A program made the translations under genes and the position numbers. The notes beneath the pieces are model-generated. The model had not been told where the DNA came from. It ran no database searches and worked only from the letters and a program-made list of their open reading frames with translations. A stretch of DNA of 64,000 bases from positions 1-64,000 of the forward strand of contig JAITWK010000024.1 of the NCBI GenBank assembly GCA_031285295.1, written 5' to 3'. The stretch comes from Deltaproteobacteria bacterium (lineage in GTDB: Bacteria; Desulfobacterota; Desulfovibrionia; Desulfovibrionales; Desulfovibrionaceae). How positions within the stretch are numbered: position 1 is the stretch's first letter; the number at the start of each line of letters is the position of its first letter. Below, piece after piece: positions 50,765-59,458 of this stretch.

Positions 50765-51852
50765 ATAAAATTAATCGCCAGCAAGCGTTCATAGCATTCA
50801 AGATAACGCCCGGTCATGGCCGTGTGGCTGAAGCTCTGCAAAGCTTCCTTGCCGCCGGCCATGAGCTTGTTTTGCAGGGTGGCATCAGCGATCAGGCTCC
50901 ACATTTTTTCCGCCAAATCCTCGGCATTGCCGTTGGCAAACCAGAGCGCGTCACGAAGATTGACGGCTGTTTCCTGGTGCGCCATGCTGTCCGAGCAAAT
51001 TATCGGCAGGCCAACCGCCCAGCCTTCCATCAAGGCCAGGCTGCATCCTTCGCCGGACTCTGCCGGGGCCACCAACAGATCGCAATCAGGGAAAACTACT
51101 TTGGAATCCTGCCCGCCCAAAAAAGCCAGGCGGCTTTCCACACCCAGCTCTTTAGCCAATTCGAGCAGAGGCTCAAATAACGGCCCGGAACCACTAAGGC
51201 GCACTTCCCAGGCCGGTGGGCAGGCCGCGCTGCTTTCGGCCAATTTCTGAAAAAACGGCAAGGCGCGGATCAGGGTTTCGTGTCCGTTTCCCGGCTCCAG
51301 GCGTCCGCCGCAGCCGAAAATGATGCGGCCATTGCCGCGATTGGTTCGCTTGGGATAACCGGAAGCATCAATGCCGCCGTGAATAATTTTCAACGAGCGC
51401 GGCATTATTTTGGCTTCGGCCATAATAAAGGCAATTTCCTGCGTTTCGCAGGCTACCAGAAGCCCGGCCCGGATTTTATCCTGCAACTTCCCGTCGGATA
51501 TCCGTTCCGGGGTATGCCTGCTGTGAATCAGCCGCAAATCCGTATGTTTTCGGGACAAATCCGCTCCCAGCGCAGCCGAGATATTGTCATGGGTATGCAC
51601 AATCCAGCGTCCGGGATTGCGCCGGAAAAACCAGCGCAGTTTCAAGCGGCCCAAGGCCCTGCCCAAAAGACCGGACGCCAGGGAAAACACCTCGATATCG
51701 TGCTGACGCGCCAACGCCTGCAACTTCGATCCGTCACGGCAGATTAGCACGATGCTATGTTCGGAACTTTCCTGTAACCCACGAGCCAAAAAAAAGGTTT
51801 GCAGCTCGCCAGACAGAAATTCCTTGCTGAGATTCATTAACACGATGTTCAT
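50761..51852 (-). CDS. Family 4-like glycosyltransferase
   Basis: About 363 residues from the ATG at 51852 (MNIVLMNLSKEF). GT-B fold: an N-terminal Rossmann domain with VHTHDNISAALGADLSR and HSRHTPERISDG; a C-terminal domain with IIFGCGGRLEPGNGHETLIRALP, LSGSGPL, and SGEGCSLALMEGWAVGLPIICS, whose ESGEG-xx-L-xx-ME carries the conserved E-x7-E motif. It probably builds LPS or another surface glycan. Upstream in-frame ATGs exist (51888, 51864); none has a clear ribosome-binding site. It stands alone. Confidence 0.87.
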   Translation of the reverse strand: MNIVLMNLSKEFLSGELQTFFLARGLQESSEHSIVLICRDGSKLQALARQHDIEVFSLASGLLGRALGRLKLRWFFRRNPGRWIVHTHDNISAALGADLSRKHTDLRLIHSRHTPERISDGKLQDKIRAGLLVACETQEIAFIMAEAKIMPRSLKIIHGGIDASGYPKRTNRGNGRIIFGCGGRLEPGNGHETLIRALPFFQKLAESSAACPPAWEVRLSGSGPLFEPLLELAKELGVESRLAFLGGQDSKVVFPDCDLLVAPAESGEGCSLALMEGWAVGLPIICSDSMAHQETAVNLRDALWFANGNAEDLAEKMWSLIADATLQNKLMAGGKEALQSFSHTAMTGRYLECYERLLAINFI

Positions 51853-51957
51853 ATTTGCTATCATATACTCTAGACAATACCGCCACAAGTGACTTCTTTT
51901 ATTCCTGCCAAATAAGTGCTACAGCGGCCCCAGCCAAATAGTAACAAGGATACTCAA

Positions 51958-52845
51958 GTGAATAAAAAAACGCCTCTGCTTGTTCCGATCGCCCTGCTTG
52001 TCCTGATTCTGTTCTCCGGCGGTTGCCAGAGCCAGCGGCCAATTGCCACGCCCGCCGTCCCCGCCGCATCCACTGGCCCCGCAAGTTCTTGCGTCTTGCG
52101 CCTTGGGGCACAACAACTCACGCTGCCGGGCCCCTCCGGTTTCGTTCTGCAAAATACCGGCAGCCCAATCCGCAAAGCTGCCGCAGCGTGGCTGACACCG
52201 CCGGAAACGATTTTCGCGGTCTATGCCAAGGCCGGATCTTCAGGCAGCGGCAAGGCGGCTTCACTGCAAAATAACAGTTTGGTTATTGTCAGCGCACTAC
52301 CGGAATTTTCCGGCCTGAGCCTTTCAGGGGCGCAATTCGCCTCCATGCGCAACGATCTGACTCTTGCCAACAATGTCTGGCACGACAGCGCACCGGCTGA
52401 TTTCGCGCGGCTGAGCGAAGACGTTTACCGGGATCTTGCCGCTTTTAGCTACTCGCTGGGTGTTTATCAGCAAAGCAGCCACAGCATCAGTGTGGCACGC
52501 ATCGTTAAAAACCGGGCCGAAAACGGAAATTTACCGGTAAGCGGCAAAGGTACCAGACCGGATGCCAATGGTTCGGCGCTTTCGCATACCGCGCCCTATT
52601 TGCAGCTAAGTCCGGGCGAGACGATCCAAAACCGAAGCAGCGACCGCGAACTTAACGCCAAAGCAGGACGAGCTTTCGCCGATGGGAGTTTCACGCTGTC
52701 CATCCGCAATTTGCTGTACGCGCGCGGCAAAATTTTCAACATTTATTATAATGTGCCCCTGCGCCAGCTGAACGACATCAAGCCTGCCCTGGAAGCCAAT
52801 AGCAAGTATATTAAAGCAGTTACAAGGCAAGGATTGGGACTGTAG
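51958..52845 (+). CDS. Lipoprotein of unknown function (paralogue 1)
   Basis: A 295-residue secreted lipoprotein: start GTG at 51958 with AAGGA eight bases before, a hydrophobic stretch LLVPIALLVLILFSGGC with lipobox cysteine at about 23. The mature domain opens with LRLGAQQLTLPGPSGFVLQ and continues with FADGSFTLSIRNLLYARGKIFNIYYNVPL. The same two blocks recur in the next gene (IRVGALDLPMPAPQGFERV; MNSLLYRNGKILGLSCRVRIWNL), so the two are paralogues. No known domain recognised. Confidence 0.8.
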   Translation: MNKKTPLLVPIALLVLILFSGGCQSQRPIATPAVPAASTGPASSCVLRLGAQQLTLPGPSGFVLQNTGSPIRKAAAAWLTPPETIFAVYAKAGSSGSGKAASLQNNSLVIVSALPEFSGLSLSGAQFASMRNDLTLANNVWHDSAPADFARLSEDVYRDLAAFSYSLGVYQQSSHSISVARIVKNRAENGNLPVSGKGTRPDANGSALSHTAPYLQLSPGETIQNRSSDRELNAKAGRAFADGSFTLSIRNLLYARGKIFNIYYNVPLRQLNDIKPALEANSKYIKAVTRQGLGL

Positions 52846-52858
52846 AGGCATCCTACTT

Positions 52859-52886
52859 TTGACTTTTTCAAGAGAAAATCTAAAAT
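52859..52886 (+). promoter_or_regulatory. Promoter of the second lipoprotein gene
   Basis: TTGACT (52859-52864), 16-base spacer, TAAAAT (52881-52886), in an AT-rich gap with about 85 bases of leader. Confidence 0.6.
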
Positions 52887-52978
52887 TATCTTGCTATTTA
52901 CGTTAAAATATATTTAACAAAAAATAGTTACTCTTCTCTATTAAGCAAAATCACTACGAAACAAAGAGGTTACAGGCT

Positions 52979-54094
52979 TTGCCCGTTAACGCGCCTCATG
53001 CCGCAACCAGCCGCCCGCAGGCAAACCGCAAGATCCGTCAGGCTCTTATCATACTGCTCGGCCTGTGTTTTGTCTTATTGCTGCCCGGCTGCGGGGATGA
53101 GGACAAAAGCGGCCAGAGTGCCGAACAGAATGGCGGCCAAACCAGTAATCTGCCGGACGGACAGGAAGCCGGACAATCCGCAGGGCAAACTACAGATGCT
53201 GCGTCAGACTCTGAGCAAGGAGCGCAGCCGGGCTTGCAAAAAGACGCAAAGGCCGATCTGCAAATTCGTGTGGGAGCGCTGGATTTGCCCATGCCTGCCC
53301 CGCAGGGGTTTGAGCGCGTAAAGCCGGATCAGCTGCTGTACAGCAAAGTAACGCTCAAGGCGGGCGAAACCCTGCTCTGCGTTTTTGCCCGTCCGATCAA
53401 AACAGCAGAATCACTAGCCCCTGTAACCGAAAGCGCCAGTACTGCATCTGCTTCTCAAGCTTCTGAGCCAGCTTCCGGTCAGGGTTCTGAGCCAGCTTCG
53501 CAAAACGGATCCACTACGGCTTCATCTTCCGGTCAGTCCACCACTCCCTCTGCTGCGCCAACAGGCGAAACTCCAGATTCCGCAAAATTTGACGGACCGC
53601 CGGAAGCGTTTGATTTACTGCTGGTCACTACCCTGGATAAATGGGTTTTCAGTCATTTATCCCTTGAAGGTTTTGAAAAAATCAAATCCCCCTGGCAAAA
53701 AAACTCGGTCGTCTGCAATCAGGACACCCTGAACTATTTTACCCAGGCCGCTCTTTCCCGTTTGGCCGACACCAGCGAATATACCTATAATCTCGGCATG
53801 ACCGGAGCAGACCGGCAGCAAATCAGCTTTGCCCGCATCATCAAAAGCAGTGATGCCGATGGGCAGAGCAAGTACGTTTGCGCCATGAACAGCCTGCTTT
53901 ACCGTAACGGAAAAATACTTGGCCTGAGCTGCCGCGTGCGGATCTGGAATCTGGCGGAAATAGGCCCGGTCATCGAAGGGTACATGGCCTACCTGCATAG
54001 CCTGCAAGCCCTGGACGAGCAACTCTCCGAACAGGAGATCAGCAGGCAGACCTTGCGCCGCAAAACTACAATAGCGGCCAATGATGCCGGTTAA
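52979..54094 (+). CDS. Lipoprotein of unknown function (paralogue 2)
   Basis: A 371-residue lipoprotein starting at TTG 52979 (AGAGG upstream). Hydrophobic ALIILLGLCFVLLLPGC gives the lipobox cysteine at about 38. Two low-complexity segments follow: a Gly/Gln/Asp-rich one after the cysteine and a Ser/Ala/Thr/Gln-rich one (about 148-195) inserted in the domain shared with its paralogue. The C-terminal part (EYTYNLGMTGADRQQISFARIIK, in two blocks) matches the paralogue's SYSLGVYQQSSHSISVARIVK. Function unknown; the repetitive inserts look like recent slippage growth. Confidence 0.8.
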   Translation: MPVNAPHAATSRPQANRKIRQALIILLGLCFVLLLPGCGDEDKSGQSAEQNGGQTSNLPDGQEAGQSAGQTTDAASDSEQGAQPGLQKDAKADLQIRVGALDLPMPAPQGFERVKPDQLLYSKVTLKAGETLLCVFARPIKTAESLAPVTESASTASASQASEPASGQGSEPASQNGSTTASSSGQSTTPSAAPTGETPDSAKFDGPPEAFDLLLVTTLDKWVFSHLSLEGFEKIKSPWQKNSVVCNQDTLNYFTQAALSRLADTSEYTYNLGMTGADRQQISFARIIKSSDADGQSKYVCAMNSLLYRNGKILGLSCRVRIWNLAEIGPVIEGYMAYLHSLQALDEQLSEQEISRQTLRRKTTIAANDAG

Positions 54095-54148
54095 AATTCG
54101 CTGACGCGCTTTATGGGAATTAAATAAAGCGAAAGTCTAGATTTTTTC

Positions 54149-54176
54149 TTGACATTTTAGAGTGCCAGTCTAATAA
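54149..54176 (+). promoter_or_regulatory. Promoter upstream of the 140-residue protein gene
   Basis: Perfect -35 TTGACA (54149-54154), 16-base spacer, TAATAA (54171-54176). Confidence 0.65.
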
Positions 54177-54231
54177 TTATCAATGTAAATTCAGAGGCTC
54201 GTACTCTACAACTTAACCCGACGGGGCCGCC

Positions 54232-54654
54232 ATGCCGCAGGTTGCAGCGCGCATATCAACAGATCAGGAAAAATGGCTTAAAGACTACTTCCGTACCAAA
54301 AGCGCGGGGGCGGAATTTATTCTGCCCTGGGCTGTTGATACCTTTTTCCGGGCCATCAACAGCATCCGTTCCAATTATACTCCCGGTGAGCTTAAAACTA
54401 TTGTTGAAGCGCATCGTGATATCAAGCTTCTGCCGGATCACACCCGCCTTTCCTATCTGCTTTTGCGCGTCATGGATGCCTGCGACGTGAACCAGATACA
54501 CACCAGGCACGGTGCCAGCAAAACCAGTCTGGAAGCCAAACTGAAACGCCTGGACGATACTCAGGCCACAGCCCTGATGGTTTGGGCCGCCGCGTTCTGG
54601 GTAAGCCGCGAATGTTCGGCGGAGAGTCTGGACGAATACATCAAAGCTTACTAA
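54232..54654 (+). CDS. Hypothetical protein, 140 residues
   Basis: A soluble, mostly helical protein (start MPQVAARISTDQEKWLKDYF). ISTDQEKWLKDYFRTK near the N-terminus recalls ribbon-helix-helix starts but does not settle it. The middle contains YTPGELKTIVEAHRDIKLLPDHTRL, and the end WAAAFWVSRECSAESLDEYI. No known domain assigned. It has its own strong promoter, a plain start ATG, and is followed by palindromic repeat E4. Confidence 0.65.
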   Translation: MPQVAARISTDQEKWLKDYFRTKSAGAEFILPWAVDTFFRAINSIRSNYTPGELKTIVEAHRDIKLLPDHTRLSYLLLRVMDACDVNQIHTRHGASKTSLEAKLKRLDDTQATALMVWAAAFWVSRECSAESLDEYIKAY

Positions 54655-54683
54655 ACAATTCATCCCTCAATTAGAATGCACTT

Positions 54684-54810
54684 GGTAGTGCCTGCTTTTT
54701 CCGTCAGGCAAGGAAGGCAAGTTTTTTGCGACGGGAGTGTACTCTTATCGTACTCGACAGGAGCAAAAAACGATGCCTGACGCAGCATCACGGCAAAATG
54801 AGGCACTACC
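54684..54810. repeat. Palindromic intergenic repeat, copy E4 (GGTAGTGCCT-ended)
   Basis: 127 bp with 10-bp perfect ends GGTAGTGCCT/AGGCACTACC and central GTGTACTCTTATCGTACTCG, the same centre as E2. Its right end meets the stop codon of the fumarase beta gene. Confidence 0.88.
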
Positions 54811-55343
54811 TAATAAAGATCCCCGCCCTGTGCGTCCGTAGCCACCAGCAGGGGAAAATCCTCCACTTTCAGCTCATAAACCGCTTCCGGCCCCAAATCC
54901 GGAAAGGCGATCAGCTTTGCCTCCTTCACACAAGAGGCAAGCAAGGCCGCAGCGCCGCCCGTGGCCGCAAAATACACCCCGCCAGATTGGCATAAAGCCT
55001 CTTTAACCGCCGCGCCACGCGGCCCTTTGCCTATACTGGCGGCCAGCCCCCGTTCATACAGAGCGGGAGCGAACGAATCCATGCGATAGCTGGTGGTAGG
55101 CCCGATGGAGCCAACCGGACGGCCTGGCGGCGCGGGAGTTGGGCCGCAGTAATAGATGGCCGCGCCGCGCAAATCAAAAGGCAATGCTTCGCCTTTTGCC
55201 AACAGCCCCAGCAGCCGCTGGTGGGCTGCGTCACGTGCGGTGTAAATCACCCCGCTGAGCAGCACAGAATCGCCAGTGCGCAAATCGCGCAACGCCGACA
55301 AATCGTCCGCTGACAAAAAAGGCGCTGTAAGCCTTTTTTTCAT
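54810..55343 (-). CDS. Fumarate hydratase class I, beta (C-terminal) subunit
   Basis: A 177-residue subunit of the two-component, iron-sulfur, oxygen-sensitive fumarase/tartrate dehydratase. GDSVLLSGVIYTARDAAHQRL, YYCGPTPAPPGRPVGSIGPTTSYRMD and SIGKG match the C-terminal swivelling domain. It overlaps the alpha gene's stop by four bases. It interconverts fumarate and malate in anaerobic metabolism; L-tartrate is the alternative substrate. Confidence 0.93.
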   Translation of the reverse strand: MKKRLTAPFLSADDLSALRDLRTGDSVLLSGVIYTARDAAHQRLLGLLAKGEALPFDLRGAAIYYCGPTPAPPGRPVGSIGPTTSYRMDSFAPALYERGLAASIGKGPRGAAVKEALCQSGGVYFAATGGAAALLASCVKEAKLIAFPDLGPEAVYELKVEDFPLLVATDAQGGDLY

Positions 55344-56218
55344 AGCAGCACCTCCCCGTGCCTGGCGCTATGGCATTGGATATTCACGGCCAGAGGCAGG
55401 CTGGCGATATGACAGGGCGCGGTCTTGATCAGCACGCCAAGGCAGGTGGTGCGGCCGCCCAGCCCCATGGGGCCGACGCCAAGATCATTGATCAGTTCCA
55501 GCAATTCCGCTTCCTTGTCGCGCAAATCCGGCTGCGGATTAGGTTCGTCCAGACAGCGCAGCAAGGCTTCCTTGGCCAGCAACGGGGCAAGTTCAAAATT
55601 TCCGCCAATGCCCAGGCCCACAATAATCGGCGGGCAGGGGTTGCCACCTGCCTCGCGCACCCGCTCCAGCACAAAACGCTTGATACCCTCCCAGCCTTCA
55701 GCCGGAGCCAGCATGGTCACGCGCGACATATTCTCGCTGCCGCCACCCTTGGCCATATAAACAATACGCAGGGACCTGCCGGGAACCAGGCGCAGATGGA
55801 TTACCGCCGGAGTGTTATCACCGGTATTGGCGCGGCTGAACGGATCACAGACAGATTTGCGCAGGAAGCCCTCGGCATAACCACGCCGCACGCCCTCATT
55901 GATGGCGGCATAAATATCGCCGTCAGCCCCGCCAGCGCCATCCGCGCCATTCGCAAGTCGTAAATCCCGGCCCAATTCCACAAAAAACACCGCCAGCCCG
56001 GTATCCTGACACAGAGGCAGGCATTGCGCGGCAGCGATTTGCGCGTTGGCGGCCAGTTGATCCAGAATACCGGAAGCCAAAGCCCCAGTTTCCCGCTGCC
56101 TGGCCAGTTCAAGGGCAGTTGCAACATCTTTCGGCAAGTGCAGATTGGCTTCCACACACAATGCGGCCACGGCTTCGCTTACCGCATTAACGCTCAAGGT
56201 TCGGCAATTGTTCATCAT
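55340..56218 (-). CDS. Fumarate hydratase class I, alpha (N-terminal) subunit
   Basis: About 292 residues holding the [4Fe-4S] site. CLPLCQDTGLAVFFVELG (first cluster cysteine), AKGGGSENMSRVTML, VGLGIGGNFELAPLLAKEALLR and GVGPMGLGGRTTCLGVLIK are typical. The ATG at 56218 (M-M-N-N-C) is chosen: the extra in-frame codons up to 56263 are encoded by a repeat-element remnant (E9) and are unlikely to be translated usefully. Cotranscribed with the beta gene. Confidence 0.92.
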   Translation of the reverse strand: MMNNCRTLSVNAVSEAVAALCVEANLHLPKDVATALELARQRETGALASGILDQLAANAQIAAAQCLPLCQDTGLAVFFVELGRDLRLANGADGAGGADGDIYAAINEGVRRGYAEGFLRKSVCDPFSRANTGDNTPAVIHLRLVPGRSLRIVYMAKGGGSENMSRVTMLAPAEGWEGIKRFVLERVREAGGNPCPPIIVGLGIGGNFELAPLLAKEALLRCLDEPNPQPDLRDKEAELLELINDLGVGPMGLGGRTTCLGVLIKTAPCHIASLPLAVNIQCHSARHGEVLL

Positions 56219-56221
56219 ACC

Positions 56222-56292
56222 CAGATGATACTCGACCCGGCCCGATCCATCAACCAGCAACAAAAAACATCACGGCAAAAAGAGGTCCTACC
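56222..56292. repeat. Half-element of the palindromic repeat, copy E9
   Basis: GATACTCGACC followed later by CATCACGGCAAAAAGAGG and TCCTACC matches the right half of E4/E5 with degradation. It occupies the divergent gap before the C_GCAxxG_C_C gene. Confidence 0.6.
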
Positions 56293-56357
56293 GGAGTGGA
56301 CAGCGGACTTCTTTTATCCTACGCTTATTCAATGCGTTAATAACTATGGAGGAAAAT

Positions 56358-57047
56358 ATGTCGCGTGTTACTCTGGAAGAAATTCTGAAAACCCTGCTGG
56401 TTGATCCGAACCTGCCGGTGGAAGAGGGCGGCAAACCGTTATATATGGCCGCCGGACTGGATCTTGGCCAAACCTTCAACTGGGCGCCGCACAAGCTTGA
56501 TTCTGCCGATATCGCCAAAATCGCGGATCTGGCCTATCAGGGGATACAATACAAGCAACTCGGATGCGGTTACGGTGTGTTCAGTGCCTTCGTCAACTTT
56601 TACGCCGCCAAATACAAAGGCGAATATGCCGATTTTCCGCTGGATCTGCTGCTGCATAAAAAGGGTCGTTATTCCGGGCCGGGCAAGACTTGCGGTGCTC
56701 TGCTCGGAGCGGGCAAAGCCTTTGCCCTGTTCTGGAGCGCCGAAGAAAGCCAAAAAATGAGCGATGAGCTGGAAAGCTGGTATGAAACCGCCAGCCTGCC
56801 GGATTACCGCCCCAGCAAACAGGCCATGGCCGGAGTGGCCCTGAACGCCGAAGGCAAATCCACGGCTCAGGATATAGAAATTTCCGTCTCCACCGCTGGC
56901 TCCAGACTTTGCCTCGATTCGCTGGCCGCCTGGAGCAAAAGCTGCGCCGAGCCTTCCGACACCGCCAGAAAAGAAAGATGCGCCCGCCTGACCGCTTCGG
57001 TGGCGGTTAAGGCTGCGCAAATTATGAATGATCACTTGGCCGGATAA
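56358..57047 (+). CDS. C_GCAxxG_C_C family redox-type protein
   Basis: A 229-residue protein from the ATG at 56358 (GGAGG six bases upstream). LGCGYGVFSAF followed by GPGKTCGALLGAGKAFALF gives the C-x-G...C-G-A-x2-G pattern, with two later cysteines (SRLCLDSL and KSCAEP). The family includes the split-Soret cytochrome of Desulfovibrio, but this member has no CxxCH heme site and no signal peptide, so it is probably a cytoplasmic cysteine/metal protein of unknown redox role. Confidence 0.75.
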   Translation: MSRVTLEEILKTLLVDPNLPVEEGGKPLYMAAGLDLGQTFNWAPHKLDSADIAKIADLAYQGIQYKQLGCGYGVFSAFVNFYAAKYKGEYADFPLDLLLHKKGRYSGPGKTCGALLGAGKAFALFWSAEESQKMSDELESWYETASLPDYRPSKQAMAGVALNAEGKSTAQDIEISVSTAGSRLCLDSLAAWSKSCAEPSDTARKERCARLTASVAVKAAQIMNDHLAG

Positions 57048-57085
57048 GAACGATGATCACGGTATATTTTATTTGATTGTTTTCC

Positions 57086-57137
57086 GGGGAGGCTCCGCCT
57101 CCCCGCCCCCCTCCGGCAGGGGGCAACGGCCCCCTGC
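57086..57137. terminator. Double GC-rich hairpin between convergent genes
   Basis: GGGGAGGC-TCC-GCCTCCCC (57086-57104) followed by GCAGGGGGC-AACG-GCCCCCTGC (57116-57137). Probably a bidirectional 3' boundary; no T-run. Confidence 0.6.
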
Positions 57138-57161
57138 ACCCGCGATTTATTCAACTCAAAT

Positions 57162-59297
57162 CTACTCTGTGCCGCTTACCAAATCCCGCACCTGTTCCAA
57201 CATCTCCCGCAAATCCCGTTCACGCCGGGCGGCCAAATCAGTCAGGGCGATTTCTATACGCCCATCCAGATCTTCCAGGCTGCCGCTGTTATCCAGCACC
57301 AGATCGCAGGCCCGCATTTTTTTTGCTTCATCCCACTGCCAGCTTTCCATTTTATCAATCATGGCGTCAGGCCAGCCGCGCTTAAGGCGCAGGCGCTCGA
57401 CGCGTATTTCGCGCGGACAGTGAATGCCCAGCACCAATGGGGCCGACAGCGTTTTCGTGCTTGCACCCTGCAATTCGGCACTGTCCGGTAACTTGGCGCT
57501 GTTGCCAATCTTTTGCGTTCCAGCCGCCGTTTTCGCGGCCCAACCGGCCTCAAAATACAGCGGTACTTCCGCCACCGCCAGCGGCACGGCCTGCTCAGGC
57601 TTCTCCATCGTTTCCCGTTCGAATTTATTCGCTGATTCCTTTTCAGACTGCCCTGTTACCTGTTCAAATTTATCCGCCGTTTCCGGTAAGCCAGGCAGCC
57701 CCGGACAATCGGCAAAAAAGCCCCACATGGCCCCGGCGGCCAAAGGGTGAATCAGCTTTTCAACTTCACGGCGCAAGCGCTCATCCTCGCACATGGCCGC
57801 GAACAGCGCTTTTTTATCCACTTCCGCCGCGCCATCCGGCACAAAACGGCTGCCAAAAGCCGAACGCAGCATATGCCAGCCGCTTTGTCCGGGACGGTAC
57901 AAATCTGCCACGGCCCTGTCCGCGCTCCAAACCGGAATGCCGCGCCGCTTGAGCCCGGCCAGTACACTGGATTTACCGCAGCCCACATTGCCGGTAAGAA
58001 TAACCGGCTGACTGCACGGCCCCAGGGCGGTCAGGCAGGCGTAAAAATCTTCCGGCGGCGGACAGATAAAGGACAGCTCATGCGGCTGTTCGCCAGATTC
58101 ATTGTAATCCACCACATCTGACGCAGCATCACGGCCAAATGAGGCACTACACTGCGGATGCTCAAAGCTGAGTTTCCAGGCGTGTAACAAGGGGCGTGTG
58201 GCGAAAAGATTAATGAATTCGCGCAGAGTCTGTCCATTTTTAAGCACGTCGGGCCTATTCCGTAAAAACGGCTCCAACACAGGCCGGATGGCGCGATAAT
58301 CGAAGTAAACGGCGTCGCCAATAATCGGGTGCCCCAAAAAGCGCAGATGCACGCGAATCTGGTGTGTGCGCCCGGTGTGAATGCGCACAGCCAGTAAAGA
58401 AAACAGGCCGCGCTGGTCGCTGTACAGCGTACGGTATTCCGAAAGAGCGTCACGTCCACCGGAGCTGGCCCCGGATCGACTGGATTGGCCGGGCGGAACA
58501 ATACCCTCGGGCAGATCAGACGGATCAAACGGACCGGGCCGTTTCGCCGCAGCCGACAATGCATCCGGCAGCGCGGTCATGCGGGTTTTATTCACCGGAT
58601 CACGCCCGATGGGAACATTGATTACGCCTTCGCGCTCCGCAGGCACGCCATAAACCAGAGCCAGATATTCCTTTTTCACCTGCCTGGCCGCGAAGACCCC
58701 GGCCAGCTTCAGGCGTGTTGCCTCGTTCAGGGCCACCAGCAAAAGGCCGGTGGTATCTTTATCCAGACGATGCACAATACCCGGACGGTCCCCGGATTGA
58801 GGCGGAAAACCCTCAAAATCATCTTCTTCCGAAAAAGATTCGGCTTCGCAATCGTTGGCAAAAGCATTTTCCTTCAATTCCGGAAAATGCGCCAACAAGC
58901 GGTTTACCAGGGTTCCGTTCGGGCAACTGGGGCAGGGATGCACGGTCAGGCCAGCCGGTTTGTTGATTACCGCCAAATCCGCGTCCTGGTATAAAATATC
59001 CAGCGGTCCTTCTTCCGCAACCGGCCCAGCCGCCGAATCCGAAGCTGAAGCAAAAGCCGGCTCCAAAGAAAGCCTAACTTCGTCTCCCGGTCCAGCCTTG
59101 CTTTTCGGGCTTTGGCAAATGGCCCCGTTAAGGGTTACCGCCCCTTGCAGAATCGCTTTTTTGATCTTCTCCCTGGAAAGGCGTCCGGCCAAAGCCTGCC
59201 CCAGGCAGGCATCCAGGCGCTGCCAGTCCGCATCATCGCCCAAACTCAACGAAAAACAGCGCGGCGAATCGGCTTGCCCGATTTCGCCATCTAACAT
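57162..59297 (-). CDS. Fusion of RluD-type pseudouridine synthase and dephospho-CoA kinase
   Basis: Two enzymes in one chain of about 711 residues. The N-terminal half has an S4 domain (RLDACLGQALAGRLSREKIK) and a synthase domain with GIVHRLDKDTTGLLLVA (catalytic Asp) and HTGRTHQIRVHLRFLGHPIIGD. The C-terminal half is CoaE-like, with P-loop GNVGCGKSS, WSADRAVADLYRPGQSG and AEVPLYFEAGW, plus a low-complexity insertion containing ADKFEQ...ANKFER repeats. A repeat-element fragment is translated in frame between FEHP and GEQPHELSF of the synthase domain (58118-58150). The start is uncertain: 59297 begins at MLDGEIGQ; 59393 is possible; neither has a good ribosome-binding site. Confidence 0.88.
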   Translation of the reverse strand: MLDGEIGQADSPRCFSLSLGDDADWQRLDACLGQALAGRLSREKIKKAILQGAVTLNGAICQSPKSKAGPGDEVRLSLEPAFASASDSAAGPVAEEGPLDILYQDADLAVINKPAGLTVHPCPSCPNGTLVNRLLAHFPELKENAFANDCEAESFSEEDDFEGFPPQSGDRPGIVHRLDKDTTGLLLVALNEATRLKLAGVFAARQVKKEYLALVYGVPAEREGVINVPIGRDPVNKTRMTALPDALSAAAKRPGPFDPSDLPEGIVPPGQSSRSGASSGGRDALSEYRTLYSDQRGLFSLLAVRIHTGRTHQIRVHLRFLGHPIIGDAVYFDYRAIRPVLEPFLRNRPDVLKNGQTLREFINLFATRPLLHAWKLSFEHPQCSASFGRDAASDVVDYNESGEQPHELSFICPPPEDFYACLTALGPCSQPVILTGNVGCGKSSVLAGLKRRGIPVWSADRAVADLYRPGQSGWHMLRSAFGSRFVPDGAAEVDKKALFAAMCEDERLRREVEKLIHPLAAGAMWGFFADCPGLPGLPETADKFEQVTGQSEKESANKFERETMEKPEQAVPLAVAEVPLYFEAGWAAKTAAGTQKIGNSAKLPDSAELQGASTKTLSAPLVLGIHCPREIRVERLRLKRGWPDAMIDKMESWQWDEAKKMRACDLVLDNSGSLEDLDGRIEIALTDLAARRERDLREMLEQVRDLVSGTE
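58118..58150. repeat. Repeat-element fragment inside the RluD-CoaE coding sequence (copy E8)
   Basis: CTGACGCAGCATCACGGCCA and the following bases to 58150 (AATGAGGCACTAC) equal the right arm of E4 with one substitution. On the coding strand it gives C-S-A-S-F-G-R-D-A-A-S-D in frame. Confidence 0.85.
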
Positions 59298-59458
59298 GGT
59301 ATCATTATTTGCTTTTTTCACATCATTATCCGATAAAAATTGGCTTTTCCCAACACAAAAATTAGCCCAGCTTATTCTTGACCAACCGGCCACGGCAATT
59401 TAGAAATAATAAAAAAAAAATGACGCGGCCTTATGGCCTGGCGTTACCGGGAGTATTC

